Below are positions 1-11,279 of a stretch of DNA of 64,000 nucleotides, in pieces. Numbering within the stretch: the stretch's first letter is position 1; the number at the start of each line of letters is the position of its first letter. This DNA is from Phascolomyces articulosus (Eukaryota > Mucoromycota > Mucoromycetes > Mucorales > Lichtheimiaceae): assembly GCA_025677815.1 (NCBI GenBank), contig JAIXMP010000009.1:434001-498000 (forward strand), read 5' to 3'. A model generated the notes under the pieces. That model made no database searches. It was not told where the DNA came from and was given only the letters and a program-made list of their open reading frames with translations. A program made the translations under genes and the position numbers.

Positions 1-2
1 TG

Positions 3-95
3 ATTGCTAGCCACGCTCAAGAATTTACTGGTTCCATGTGGAGTACTTTTAGCTCCTATATCAAGTTTTTACACCAACAATATATTCCAAACTAA
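3..95 (+). CDS. Possible 3' end of a gene entering from the left (partial)
   Basis: Frame 3 is open from the window edge to a TAA at 93-95 and reads 30 residues of balanced composition, ending in FLHQQYIPN. It begins ASHAQEFTGSMW, which looks like ordinary protein rather than translated AT-rich spacer. No family can be named from so short a piece. It could equally be a chance open frame; the sequence left of the window would settle it. Confidence 0.35.
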   Translation: MASHAQEFTGSMWSTFSSYIKFLHQQYIPN

Positions 96-537
96 TTTCG
101 GAATCAAAACACACACATTCTCCTCCTCCATTCACATTATATCAACCATTTAAAATATATATATACACACGCACACCTTCCAAATGATAACAACCATTTC
201 TATTTATAGCAAATCATCCATCTCACCCTTATTTCCATCTCATCCGAAACCTCTTTTCTTCTTGTTCTTCTTATCCATCCATTTTGACACATTCACACAC
301 AACGTCTTAAAAAAAACTTTTTTTTGTATTTTTTTTTCCTTTCTGCTTCCCTCGATTTATTATTTCCCTCATGTAAATTTGTTATTTTTTTATATGCCAT
401 TTTTTTGCTTTTTTTATTAATAATATTATTATTTTGTATCTTTTTTCCACATCCCCAAAAAATCACCATCACATATTCTTTCGTGTGTATTATTATTATT
501 CTTTCTTGTTTTGCATGCAAATAAAAAAGAAAAATTA
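96..537. other. Intergenic, T-rich
   Basis: T- and A-rich spacer with long T runs (about 308-425). The short ORFs here are low complexity (Phe/Ile or Lys rich) and are not credible. It would hold the 3' untranslated region of the EB1 gene, and of the left-hand gene if that is real. Confidence 0.5.
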
Positions 538-2041
538 TTAAAAGGTTTCATCGTCATAATCTTGATGTCCTCCTGCTGCCACATCATCTTCTGGTGGGAC
601 TTCGAAACCATCCTAAAAGAAAGACTCGTCATTAGATATACACAGCTCTTTCGTTATTTTATAGAAAAGATAGATATATGGATCCTATTTACCTCAGTAC
701 TATACAAAACAGCTTGAATTTCTTTAAGTACAGGAGCATCAGGGGCATCTCCATTGACCGCTTGACCCTTTGCTTCCAAATCATCCAATTGTTCTTGTAC
801 TAAGATTTCAATATCACGAAGCTTGCCAAAATAGAAATCACGTTCTTTTTCTAAACCATCCACGGTCACCTTGAGTTCCGCCAATTGTTTATTCAAATCC
901 ATAATCATGGAAGATGAATGATTATCCATGGTAGCGGCACTGGCACTTCCTGAAGATAATCGGCCTGACGTGGTTGATGCTGCACGACTGGTTGTACGTG
1001 CTATTATATGCATATATACCGATATCAATAAATGTTTGTTGTTTTTCTTTGACGCTATGAAAAAAAGAAAGAAAGAACTCACATGAACCACTACCTCCTG
1101 TTTTTCTGACAGGTTGGAGAGCACCTGTACGTACTGCTGCAGCTTTGGCTGCACCACTCTTGCGTCTTAACGCAGCATCATATTCACCTCCCGGATAATT
1201 CTGATCCCAAAATCGTTTCAACCATTGGATAAACTCGAGATTGTCTTGAAATTTACATTTCATCAATCGATCCACGGGAATAATCTATTATTATTATTAT
1301 CATAGAGTTAACCCAGAATGAATAGTGCTAGTCACTTACTTTTTTTTGGCGCTAGGAACGTAAGCTCAATAACCCCCCCCCTCCACCTCCCATTCCTCTT
1401 TTCCTAAAGATGAATGCAAATAGTAGTTCTTACCTTGTCAATTCTATATGGTTTGTATAAGAATATTAAAGAAAAAGTGAGAAAAGCTAGTTCAAACGCG
1501 TTTTCTTTTGATGATTTTGATAAGAAAAAAAAAGGGTATCTTCTTACTTGTGTTTATCAAATGTATGTTGAAGCACTTTATAGTTTGCTACATATTCATA
1601 TTCATGCTTTGTATCAAACTTGACCTTGGTTAAATGGACATCACCTATCATTCACTGAAATCAGCCAAATGTGTTTTTCTTCGCCTTTCTTTCTATACCG
1701 TCCTATCCCCCCTCTCCCTCAACGCAACTCTTACCCTCTTTCTTTTCTTTCTCTCTCTCTCTCTCTCTCTCTCTTATTCAATAAACACTTACCATAGATC
1801 GAGTCCATAATTTGACAATAGGCAGCACCTAAAATGACAATTCAAACGCGATACATAGTACCATGAATCAGCATTCAGTAGACAATCCTCATCTCGGGGA
1901 GCAAAAAAAAAAAGTAAAAAAGGGGGAGGTGGGGGGAAATAAAGAATTCTTCTTACCTGTGCCTGCTTGTTCTACTTTTCTATAGTTGAGTTGAAGTAAC
2001 TCGTTTACCCAATTGACAAGTTCTGTACGTGATTCACCCAT
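538..2041 (-). CDS. EB1/Bim1/Mal3-type microtubule plus-end binding protein
   Basis: Seven exons on the minus strand: 2041-1957, 1828-1793, 1644-1548, 1443-1434, 1284-1083, 1000-693, 612-538. Together they give 270 residues, the usual EB length. The N-terminal CH domain starts [20 protein letters not shown] and runs through [21 protein letters not shown] to [10 protein letters not shown] (about residues 1-120). A Ser/Thr/Ala-rich linker follows, then a coiled-coil EBH region ([20 protein letters not shown], then [10 protein letters not shown]). EB proteins track growing microtubule ends and recruit partners. The family usually ends in EEY/EEF for CAP-Gly binding; here the end is DDETF, so the aromatic terminus is kept with a changed acidic pair. 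All junctions keep frame only if a 10-nt exon (1434-1443, encoding IDK and part of the preceding Lys) is included. The start is the only Met giving the conserved N-terminus. Confidence 0.93.
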
Positions 2042-2120
2042 GGTAGAATAGATTTATTTTGAGAAAAAAAAAGGATGGGGAAAAAAAAGAATGAAAAAGA
2101 AGAAAGAAGGTTAAAAGGTA

Positions 2121-2152
<32 letters not shown>

Positions 2153-3360
2153 GAAACTAGGAGCTATGCATATTTTTTTCACCCTGAACGTGGTGTTAGT
2201 CAAGTAAATGAGTATAGCAGAGAGACGCGTTTGAATCCATGTTTGTATATATATATAGAGATAGATGTACATGTGGCAAAGAACTTTGGCTCCGCTTAAT
2301 GCAGCTCGATGCGTGTCACTATAAACAACAAAGTGTCATTTTTGGGAAAATAACTCGAGCCCTCCTTCTTCCTCTTTTGTCTTTTTTGTATTATAAATAT
2401 AAAGCATCACAACTCTTCCTGGTAGAAAATGAGTACACAATAGTTTCAAGTGATAACATTGGTTTTAAAAGATATATATATTATATTGACTTGTAATAGC
2501 AAGTATTAGATGTATTGTGTATTAATATTAGTAACCTCTGGTTGCTGTTTGTACTTGTTGAGATGACAGTTTTTGACAAATTTGGTAAAATGCCTCGTTG
2601 GTAAAACAAAATTTTAAGCTTTTTGGAACACACATACACACATTGTGCATCATCTCGGTAAAACAATCCGAATTTATGTATTATTATTATTTTTTCAACT
2701 GTAAGAAGGTGGAGATATTTTATGTCGTTGGTGGCCATAACATGGATATTTAGTTTTATATATACAGCTACAGTGTAATGAAAATATGTAAGAAAACCAC
2801 AAACATTAGATAAGTTGAAAAATGAAATGTTGAATCTCTGAACGTCTCTATGATCATATAACATCAACCCCATACTATTATATAGAATATTTTAATCATA
2901 ATCATCAACATAAAAAACTTCCCTCATAATAGTTAAGAATCATTATTACAGTGTTAACAACTAGCATTCCCCAAGTAATAAAAAAGATAAGTAAACCGAT
3001 CTCTATACAAACAATAAACATTAGTTCTTTCATTATCAACTTCTACGTATTTATCTATTTTTATCTTTATAGTACTAATGATCAGCTATAATTGTATTTT
3101 ATATGTATGTGGAATGGAGGAGATGGAGTATATACTATTATTATATAACGTGGATGGTTAGTCAATGCTTCTGCCAGTTTTTAGGTTCTTTTCTTCAAGT
3201 TGAGTCGTCGTTCTTTTTTTTCTTCCGACACGAACAAAAATAATCTTGAAGTCTATTTAAAATTATTAAAATCCATACCTGGGTCCTGTCTGTTAGATTG
3301 AATAGTAGATGGTACAGAGGATGAATATACAGCACTTGAAGTCGACGCTGTGGCTTGGGT
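2042..3360. other. Gene-free stretch with poly-A and low complexity
   Basis: Contains the EB1 promoter side, an A-rich tract (about 2049-2150 with a run of over 20 A) and AT-rich spacer. Small ORFs near 2239-2496 and 2481-2873 have no recognisable content. I see no RNA gene. Confidence 0.5.
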
Positions 3361-4170
3361 TTATGTTGCTGATGCTTTAGATCCTTGATCTTGCTGTGGA
3401 ATAGTTCCTGTTTGACCTCGGTGTGGGGAGACATGACTGAAATCCAACGGTTTTTGACTATGAGAAACCACTTTCCCTTTGTCCTTGCATGGTTGAATCG
3501 ACACGTTGGTAAATCGAAAGAAGGGAGGCTGAAGATCGCGGAATTTGTTGCAGAAGAAAGATGCATTGATATGTCTATTAAAATTTAAATAGGCACCATG
3601 TCTAACCATAAACTAAATACATTAGCATCGAGATGAAAATAGTCATTATAGAAATTATACGATACTTACTCTCCCATTTTGAATTCTATGGCCCTTTGTG
3701 AATCATCCGCACGAATCTTTTCCCTCATGAAAATATATTCTTTCGACTAGTTCTTCAATTATTGACTTTTCATAGCCACCAAGTTTTGTGGAGGAATCAT
3801 CGTGACCAAATGTGAAAAATACTGGATAAAAGGAACATGCAGGACAGCAGAATGGCAATTGATTTTTCAATGAAAAAGTATACTTTATAGTTGGACCATT
3901 TTTCTCCACTTGTTACATTATTCTCATTATCCACTCTAGCTTAGCTTTTCCTCCTAAAGGAAGTTTCTCAGCTGATGCCACATATCTTTTCAAATATAAT
4001 TCCACCTCAAAGTACCGCAAGGAAGCGTTCATATGCCTAAAGGCGCAGGTCAATTCAGTCTTCCACGTTTTAATAAATTTAAATTTTAACTTGTAGTTGG
4101 ACCATATTCTAGATTTGGTATTACTATCAATCATTGTTGTATACCGTACGTTCACTTTTTCTTGATGCAA
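3361..4170 (-). pseudogene. Decayed protein-coding relic, family unknown
   Basis: Minus-strand blocks look like damaged coding sequence. Block 4170-3913 (85 codons) runs into a TAA and is followed in the same direction by 3909-3703 (GPTIKYTFSL, CCPACSF). A one-base shift near 3722 then leads to MREKIRADDSQRAIEFKMGE. A good donor (GAGTAAGTATC) follows at about 3671 and a matching acceptor at about 3611 leads into MVRHGAYLNFNRHINASFF. The frame therefore continues only through one stop, one frameshift and one intron. A CxxC motif is visible. It may be a transposase or a fungus-specific gene remnant; I cannot name it. Confidence 0.3.
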
Positions 4171-5245
4171 AACGAGAGACTATACCTTGTTCTTCTATAC
4201 GTAACAAAATGAAAATGTAATGCTTTCTTCTATTGTCAGCAAGTATCTTACAGTTTGAGGATGGAACTTTTCGATGGTTATGATGGAGTGTAATTTAATA
4301 TAGTGAGCACCAGTAGTAATTACTGTTAGTGCTAGACAAAGATATATGATTATATAAAAGAGTCTTCAGTTTCAAACAAGTCTGGATAGCTTATAAAGCG
4401 TTTGATTCAAAATGAGAATGCTTAATTCACATTATTTTAGAAGAGTTTATGCCATCCTTAGACTCATAATGACGATAGATAGCTATACATGGTGGTTGGT
4501 TTGACTAAAACCGGTTATGAGGTCAAAGATATTATTGGTAGATGCCTTAATATATAATACACAAAATAATCTCTCGTATGAGAATTAGATTATTTATTAC
4601 GTGTAATTCGCGCATGTCATGAATTCATATTATGTAAGTACATATGTATAGTCATGCTTCATGAATAGTGACAGATGTTGTGGTATAAATATGTAGATTC
4701 CAAGACCCAATCATCAGTCCACGAATCGAATACTTGTAACATAAATGTCTTAGTTTGCTACTTCCAGTATATTTTCAGGCGAATTTCATCATGATTTATG
4801 TAAGTGAGAGAATATTGGATAATGACTTCACACATGTTCTTATGATAGACATAAGAGAGAGATATCTCCAGGCCGAAACCTGGATATGATATTTGACTTC
4901 ACAAGGCAACAGGAAACACTAAATAGATGATAAAGAATATAAACTAGTTGACACCTTGAACATCCTATCAATCCATCACCAAAAGTTCTTTAGTATTACC
5001 ATGTCTACAGAAATATTAAGCGAAAATCCTACCAAGAACAGCAAGAGGTTGTTGAAAATATTTTTCCGCGCAATAAAAGACAATATATATCTTTCGGATA
5101 ATTATTGCAATATAACCCGATCACTGTATTCATGCTAAAATGCTAGTATATATATAAATATAACGTAAGCGAGTCAGTTTTTGCCGCTTTTTTCCAGTTG
5201 CGGATCCCCTTTTTTTTTCTTTGTTCCTTTTTAACTTTAAAAAAA
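4171..5245. other. Intergenic, no gene seen
   Basis: AT-rich spacer. The only longer ORF (4956-5138) has no recognisable content. The last 80 bp are the likely promoter and leader of the nucleotidyltransferase gene. Confidence 0.5.
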
Positions 5246-6123
5246 ATGAAAGGTGTGTGTGTGTGTGAATTGTGTATTTTTATTTTCAGGCACCAAAAAA
5301 CTTTCCAAATAACAAACAAACCAAAACGACAACATATCTAACACTATCTATAGTCCTTATTCTTGGTGCTGGTTATGGTACACGTCTCCAGCGCGACCTT
5401 CACGCGTCTTCTGACTACAAACACCTTTTGGGGGTCCCAAAAGCACTCCTTCCACTTGGTGGTCGAGATGCTCTCATTACCCACTGGTTAGATCTCTTTC
5501 GTTCACACAACATCAATGACATTTACGTTGTGACCAATGCCGCCACCTATGATGCATTTGTGTCATGGGCTGAACGTAATCAAGTTCGCCAAGAAAACAT
5601 CGTCAGTGATGGGACATTGACCAACGAAACACGACTTGGCGCAGTGCCTGATATTGCTTTTGGTATTCACCATTTTGGATTGGAGCAAGACAGCGTCTTG
5701 GTGGTGGGTGGCGATACTTTATTCTTAAGTGATTTCCAACTCCAAGACCTATTGGCCCAAGTAACACCGGGGAGTTGCTTGGTGACTACGTATGCTGTGC
5801 CTGATAGTGAGGTCCATAAGTTTGGTATTGTAGAAACGGATCAAGAAGGGATCATGACCAGTTTTTTGGAAAAGCCCAACCCAAAAGAAACCACATCTCG
5901 ACTGGCATGTCCTTGTTTTTATTTATTCGACAAACAGGCATTGCCTTTGTTGGATGCTTTTGTCGAAGAATTCAAAGGTCAACCCAAAGAAACATTTGAT
6001 GCCACGGGTAAATTTCTGGCTTATTTGTATCCTCGATTCAAAGTGAAAACGTTTCCTATTTCAGGTCGTATTGATGTGGGTGGCCTCAAGTCATATATAG
6101 ATGCCAATGCTTATTTTGCTTAA
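5246..6123 (+). CDS. Sugar-phosphate nucleotidyltransferase family protein
   Basis: Exons 5246-5252 and 5354-6123 give 258 residues. The first coding exon is only ATGAAAG; the intron ends CTAACACTATCTATAG, with a textbook branch site. Splicing here restores the classic N-terminus MKVLILGAGYGTRL, which reading straight through does not. NTP_transferase features seen: the GxGTRL nucleotide loop, PKALLPLGG about 20 residues later (an insertion DLHASSDYKHLLGV separates them), the VVGGDTLF metal-binding Asp and FLEKP. Such enzymes join a sugar phosphate to an NTP to give an NDP-sugar. At about 260 residues it has the catalytic domain only, with no hexapeptide acyltransferase tail as in GMPP or eIF2B subunits. 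The substrate cannot be read from sequence. The gene converges on the Tpa1-like gene with an 89-bp gap. Confidence 0.85.
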
Positions 6124-6212
6124 TATACCATTATACATTTATATATTGTTTTTATTATCTTTCTTTATTTTTTTAATACAACATGATCAATACATTAATT
6201 AATTTTTTTTTT

Positions 6213-8145
6213 CTATGAATCTTGTTTTTCTTCTTCCTCTTCTTCTGGTAAATCATATTCAAAGGCGACATCCCATCGAGATCCAGGTGCTCGCGCACTT
6301 ACATATTTAATAAAACGCATAACACCTTCGTCTCTTAACACCAATGATAACTCATTGGCACCGGCTGTCATGGTTAATAAAGCACCTTCTTCATCCGCTG
6401 CCTTATAAGTGGCTGGATCTTCTTCTTCGTCATGAGGTGCCATATAACATTCATAACCACCACATTCTCCACTTTCCCAAAGTTCATTGGCCCTGGTGTT
6501 CGGTGTGGTTGCCAAACAAAAGGTCACATCCAAGACGGCTTGACCACGGGTATTGGTTGTGGCCAAGGTATAATCATGGCCAGGACGGAAGCGACGTGCT
6601 TGACCACGATATCCTTGTGGCTTCAATTGAGCCACTACAGCAAGCCATTGTCGGAAAGCATCACTTTCAAATTTGGATTTCAAATCGGCAAATAATTGAG
6701 CTGCTTCTCCTCCTGTTTTGGATGCATCCTCAGTCAGGGTCATGTAACGTAATCGATGAGGGGGACCATAAGTTTCCCAACCTTCTCCTACACCTGTACC
6801 ATGAGGTGCAATCACATTTTCTTTGAACTGATCTTGATCCATCTTGGCAGTGGCGACTTGGAATTTGGCAAAGAGTTCCTTGGTCAATATTTCTTTCAAT
6901 TGGACGGCTGATTCATCGTAAAATCGTTCTGACATTTGTTTCAAAATCTTGACATCAAGGTAGTGTGAATTCATCCAACTGGATAAGATTTGTATTGTTT
7001 CTTCTGTTAATGCTTCATCTTCCACTTCGGCAGAAGGGTAGTGTGCGAATTTGGCACTAGAATCAGCCTTTACAAAATGAAAATAATCCAGTGATGAGTT
7101 GATATACTCTCTCCCTCTCTTTCTTTCTTTCTTTCTTTTTTGTTCGTTATTAATATATTTACCTCTTGCAATTGTTCCAAGGAAGACTTGGATTCACCTG
7201 CTTCTCTTTCTTCCTGATATCCAGGTTCACCTTGTTGTGGAATATGGAACCATCCAGAAATACTTAAACGAGGTTTTTCTTCAGGCACAACTTCTTCCAC
7301 AGAATGGAAAGAATGACCTGGTTGAACGGTAAACATGACAAATTGGTTCCATTGAGGTGGAATAATGACGGTAGGTTCATTGGCAGGGGTACCCTTTTCA
7401 ATGACAGGGTATAATTCAAGTGCACCACCATTTTGAGGATCCCAAGGTTCCTCTGGATCGGTCAAATACAAAATATACGAGACACGTCGTGTACCAATCA
7501 CATCATCATGGTTTAATAAATGGCATCCTTCGTTATAACTATTGATACTCATATCGGTTTTGCTACCAGACAAGGGACCAGAGTCCGTGACGGAGGATAT
7601 AAATTCACGGAATTCAGGTGAATAAATAGCGTTACGAAGTTCAAAAAGACTGGAAAGACGATCTAGTTCATCTTTAGGAAGACCATCCAAATTGGCAAGA
7701 TCGCCTGTTTGATGGACCTAAGACACACACACATGGATATTAGCTTTTCCCCTCCCCTTATACTTTTTGGAGTGTGCACCCTTCTCTTTTCCCTCGACAA
7801 CCCCGTCCTCCAGCTTTCTATAGCAACCATGACAACACCCATAAAAAAAGTTCTATTTACCTTATAAATATCGGTTTCCTTGACTGTAAAGTGTAAATTT
7901 TCAAAGATTTCTTTACGAACACGTCGTAATAAATCATCATTCATGAGTTTATTGATTTTGCAATGTAAGTAAGGTTTAGATTCCATAAACGTTTTACGAA
8001 TACTTTGACGCGACTCGTCTTCCATGAGACCATCATGAAACTTGTTGGCTATAGAATCCATGGTCTTTTGACGTTTGGTTGTACGTTGCTCTTCAGCTAA
8101 TGGATCGTTAGCAGGACGAGTGGTCGATGAAGTAGTAGGTGACAT
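6213..8145 (-). CDS. TPA1: Tpa1/OGFOD1-type prolyl hydroxylase (2-oxoglutarate/Fe(II) dioxygenase)
   Basis: Exons 8145-7861, 7717-7163 and 7067-6213 give 564 residues, close to human OGFOD1 and yeast Tpa1. The N-terminal catalytic domain carries the HxD motif in [20 protein letters not shown], the distal His in [12 protein letters not shown] and the 2-oxoglutarate Arg in [11 protein letters not shown]. The C-terminal half (from about residue 290) is the second, non-catalytic double-stranded helix domain found in this family, ending in an acidic EEEEEEKQD tail. Family members hydroxylate a proline of ribosomal protein uS12 and affect translation termination and mRNA decay, in nucleus and cytosol. 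A basic TKRQK stretch at residues 23-27 could act in nuclear import. Both introns split between codons. Confidence 0.93.
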
Positions 8146-8499
8146 GATATATAATTATTTACTTGAAAGAACAAAGGAAAAAAAATTATTTTTTCATGCG
8201 ACTTGAAATTTGTGGCTCAGAAAATATATCAAAGCATAGAAAAAAAAATCATACGATAGACTGTAGACAATTATGTTTCATCTCGTTCACTATATACCCA
8301 AAATTTGAGCTACAGAGCTTGGAGATAAATCGACACTAAACAAGCTCGATCTAAGCATCTCTGGTGTAAATAAATGGGTAGGGATGATAGAATAAATAGT
8401 TGCTCTTTGGGTTTTTTTATACAAGTGTTTTGCTTCATAGACCACTTTTATATAAAAATTGGATACACGAAACTGACAGGAGGATTCACTTTTCCCATT
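8146..8499. other. Intergenic, Tpa1-like promoter side
   Basis: AT-rich upstream region of the dioxygenase gene. A short ORF beginning at 8374 runs into the dispersed repeat and is not credible as a gene. Confidence 0.5.
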
Positions 8500-9545
8500 G
8501 GTAAAAACAGATATCTCATAATACGAAGTACAGTATCCTTTCTTCCTTATAAACGGGTATCCAATAGTATGAAAAACAATATTTTTCCGCTGGTAGTGAT
8601 TGCATGTATGATTTCTTACTAAGATATTGTAAAAAACAGTGAAGAGTCCAAATAAAATAAATTGAATGGAATTTAGCTCTTTATTGAAAATATATATTGT
8701 TGGGAGACAACAAACTATATCTCTAGTTTAATAAGTTTCCTGAATCTAATCTATTATCATACCAACGACCAAAGAAACAAAAAAAAGAAAAAAGGGTGCC
8801 GTCGATCCATTGTGCCATCAAATGAGTTGTGTAAAAAATCTACCCTATTTGTACACTATAGTATCAAGATTACCCAGAAGAGCAGCAAATCAATTGTATA
8901 CCATTTTGACTATCCATCCAATTACAAGCTTTAATACCAATATTAGAATTTGAACCAAACGCTCATAATACTTTCCCCGCGCTAATTATATTTTTGAAGA
9001 TCGAAAAGAAAAAAAAAAACGGTTCCATCACAAACACGATGAACCAACAACTAACCTTTTTATATTATTATTAAATAGGAAATTATCACTTTGTAATTGT
9101 ACAGAAATACATTTCTGTATAATATAATACGAATGATGTAAATTTATTTCATATCTAAGAATTTTGACTATCTAAATTATATTATTTTACAACAACAACC
9201 TGGCCTAAAAAAAGTCAGGAAACTATTCACAAAGGAAATAAAGCTGAATTTAATACCCATAAACCCACTATAATAACTACCTTCAAGAAGAGTTTGTTTG
9301 GGGGGTTTTTAAAAAAGCGAACACTTATAAAAGTAGGACGAGGATGGCTCTATATTCGATTATATCATAGTGGTGATAGCGTTGTCTATTCATTATCACC
9401 TGTTTTTTTTTGTATATACTCTGCTTTTATAAAATATGTATACTTACAAGTAACAGCTAAAATCAATAAAATAGTTATCCATGTGCTGGTTTCATGAATC
9501 ACAAAACCAAAAAAGTAAATCCCTACAATGGTTCAAGATAAAAAA
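8500..9545 (+). repeat. Dispersed repeat, copy 1 (about 1.05 kb, non-coding)
   Basis: Long stretches match 59030-60145 in the same orientation. Shared words include ATATCTCATAATA, CAATATTTTTCC, AGTGAAGAGTCCAAA, ATATTTTTGAAGATC, ATCACAAACACGATGAACCA and AAATCCCTACAATGG (AATCCCTGCAATGG in copy 2). Matches stay collinear over the full length with many substitutions and small indels, so both copies are old. No long ORF is shared, so this is a non-autonomous or decayed element. No clear terminal repeats are seen at either end. Confidence 0.75.
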
Positions 9546-10510
9546 CATTATGTGAAATTTAATATTATTTCATGATCGAATGTGTGCCAATTTTTATTCT
9601 ATCCCCAAGGGTCTATCGATTATCCGTAAGATTGTTGAACACTTTGTCCAACGACGCACTCTTGTTTATCCAACTATCCTTACTATCTATAAAGCAAGTA
9701 ATTCAGAAGAGGCCCATCCGCGTGATAAAAAGCATGGAAGAAACTATTGATAGCCTTTGGTGTCCGCCTTTATATTATTATATACACACAGTTATTCTTT
9801 TACTACAGTTTATTCAACCCATCACACACTTTTACACTGCGGGAAAAGAACTTGTACAATCTTTGTCAATCTAGTGGCAACTTCGATAAAACTTGTTCAA
9901 ATAGATAATTTACTAAGTTCATAACAAATCATCAGTTGATAACATATCTCATTTCTTTATCATTGTTTTTTTTTGGGGGGGGGGAATAGATAGGCACATA
10001 TTTATTATATTGAATGCACAAGTGATCTCTGAAATTTTAAATCAGATGAAACCAAAAATTGGATTTTTTCCCCTCCAATTGGATAATCTTACATAAATGC
10101 AAAACACTGTGCACTGTTATATTCCAATCCAAACACATCATAGTAAAAGAAGAAAAAAGAAAATTAAAACACCCATTGTCAAAAACAAAATCACGATATA
10201 AAAAAATTAACGTATGACATTTTTTTTTTCGAAAAGTGAATTGCCATAGTCATTGATTCCTTTTGACTTTTCCGGGTGCTACTACTTGATCTTTTTTTAA
10301 AATTATTATATATATAATGAAAAAAAAGAGGATATATACCCAAATCTTTTGTTATATTTTTATCTTTTTTTTTGTGTTGTTAAGTGAAAGAGTACTACTC
10401 TTTTAGATGGTGTTTTTGTATATATATATGTGCGTTTGGGGGATTGTGTTGGGGAGGGAATATCGAACAAAGACAGTTGGGAAACTTGGGACACAATTTT
10501 TATAATATGT
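9546..10510. other. Intergenic, no gene seen
   Basis: AT-rich DNA with a T run and a G run at about 9967-9984. Small ORFs (9572-9874) show no recognisable protein. It ends at the 3' untranslated side of profilin. Confidence 0.45.
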
Positions 10511-11279
10511 TTACTGTGTACAACAAAAAGAAGAACCAGCGTGAGTATTCCTTTCTTTATCATTTCTATAGATATATATATATATACACACTCTTATTTG
10601 AAAAGAGGAAAAAAAACTTACGTAGCCGACGGAAATCAAGTAATCAGCCAAACCCTCGACGACCTTTGTGCAGGAACCAGGTTGAATACCTTCCTTGTAA
10701 ACAGCGATCAAAACAGCTTGACCAGTCTTGACGATACAGACACCGTCCGCTGACTATATATATAAATATATATAATATATGTATATATTGGTATCATGGA
10801 AACGTTTTGATCATGAGTTACCATATTGATATACAACCATTTTATCCTTTCCCTTTTCTTCGTATATCAAACCCTTCCTTATTTCCCGTGTATATCGTGA
10901 TCCCATCATTAGAAAACACGCTTTTTTTTTGTTCTTCTTACCTTCTTGCCATAAATCGAACGGTCGTCGGCACGCAAAGTAAGGTACTTGACACCAGCAA
11001 CGTGAACACCAGAAGCACGTACCTTATCATTATCAGTGAAGCCATTGACGATATCTTGAACTTCAGTGGCGCTGACCTATATTATATATATATCAATAGA
11101 TTAGCATGTCGCGCATTCCTTTTCGAGATGAACCGATATTTTTTTTTTTGCAGAAATAGAAAATTTACCTGGAAAGAAGGGGAAGTGGCCCATTGGGAAC
11201 CATTCAAACCATAGATGGCAGCTTGACTAACTTGGCCAGTACCAACAAGGTTGTTATCAACATAAGCTTGCCAAGACAT
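10511..11279 (-). CDS. PFY1: Profilin
   Basis: Exons 11279-11169, 11076-10942, 10753-10622 and 10513-10511 give 126 residues, exactly the length of yeast profilin. The N-terminus [20 protein letters not shown] and the C-terminus [14 protein letters not shown] are diagnostic. W3, Y6 and the C-terminal Tyr belong to the poly-proline binding face. Profilin binds actin monomers, speeds nucleotide exchange and feeds formins at sites of growth. After the last Tyr codon there is a GTAAG donor with no stop; the acceptor TTGTACACAG lies directly before TAA. The stop codon thus sits alone in the last exon. The intron is a multiple of three long with no in-frame stop, so an unspliced message would add about 36 residues. 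Confidence 0.95.

Noticed and set aside
6344..6826. Plus-strand ORF of 160 codons opposite the Tpa1-like gene
   Set aside because: Shadow of the dioxygenase exon; His/Trp-rich with no domain.
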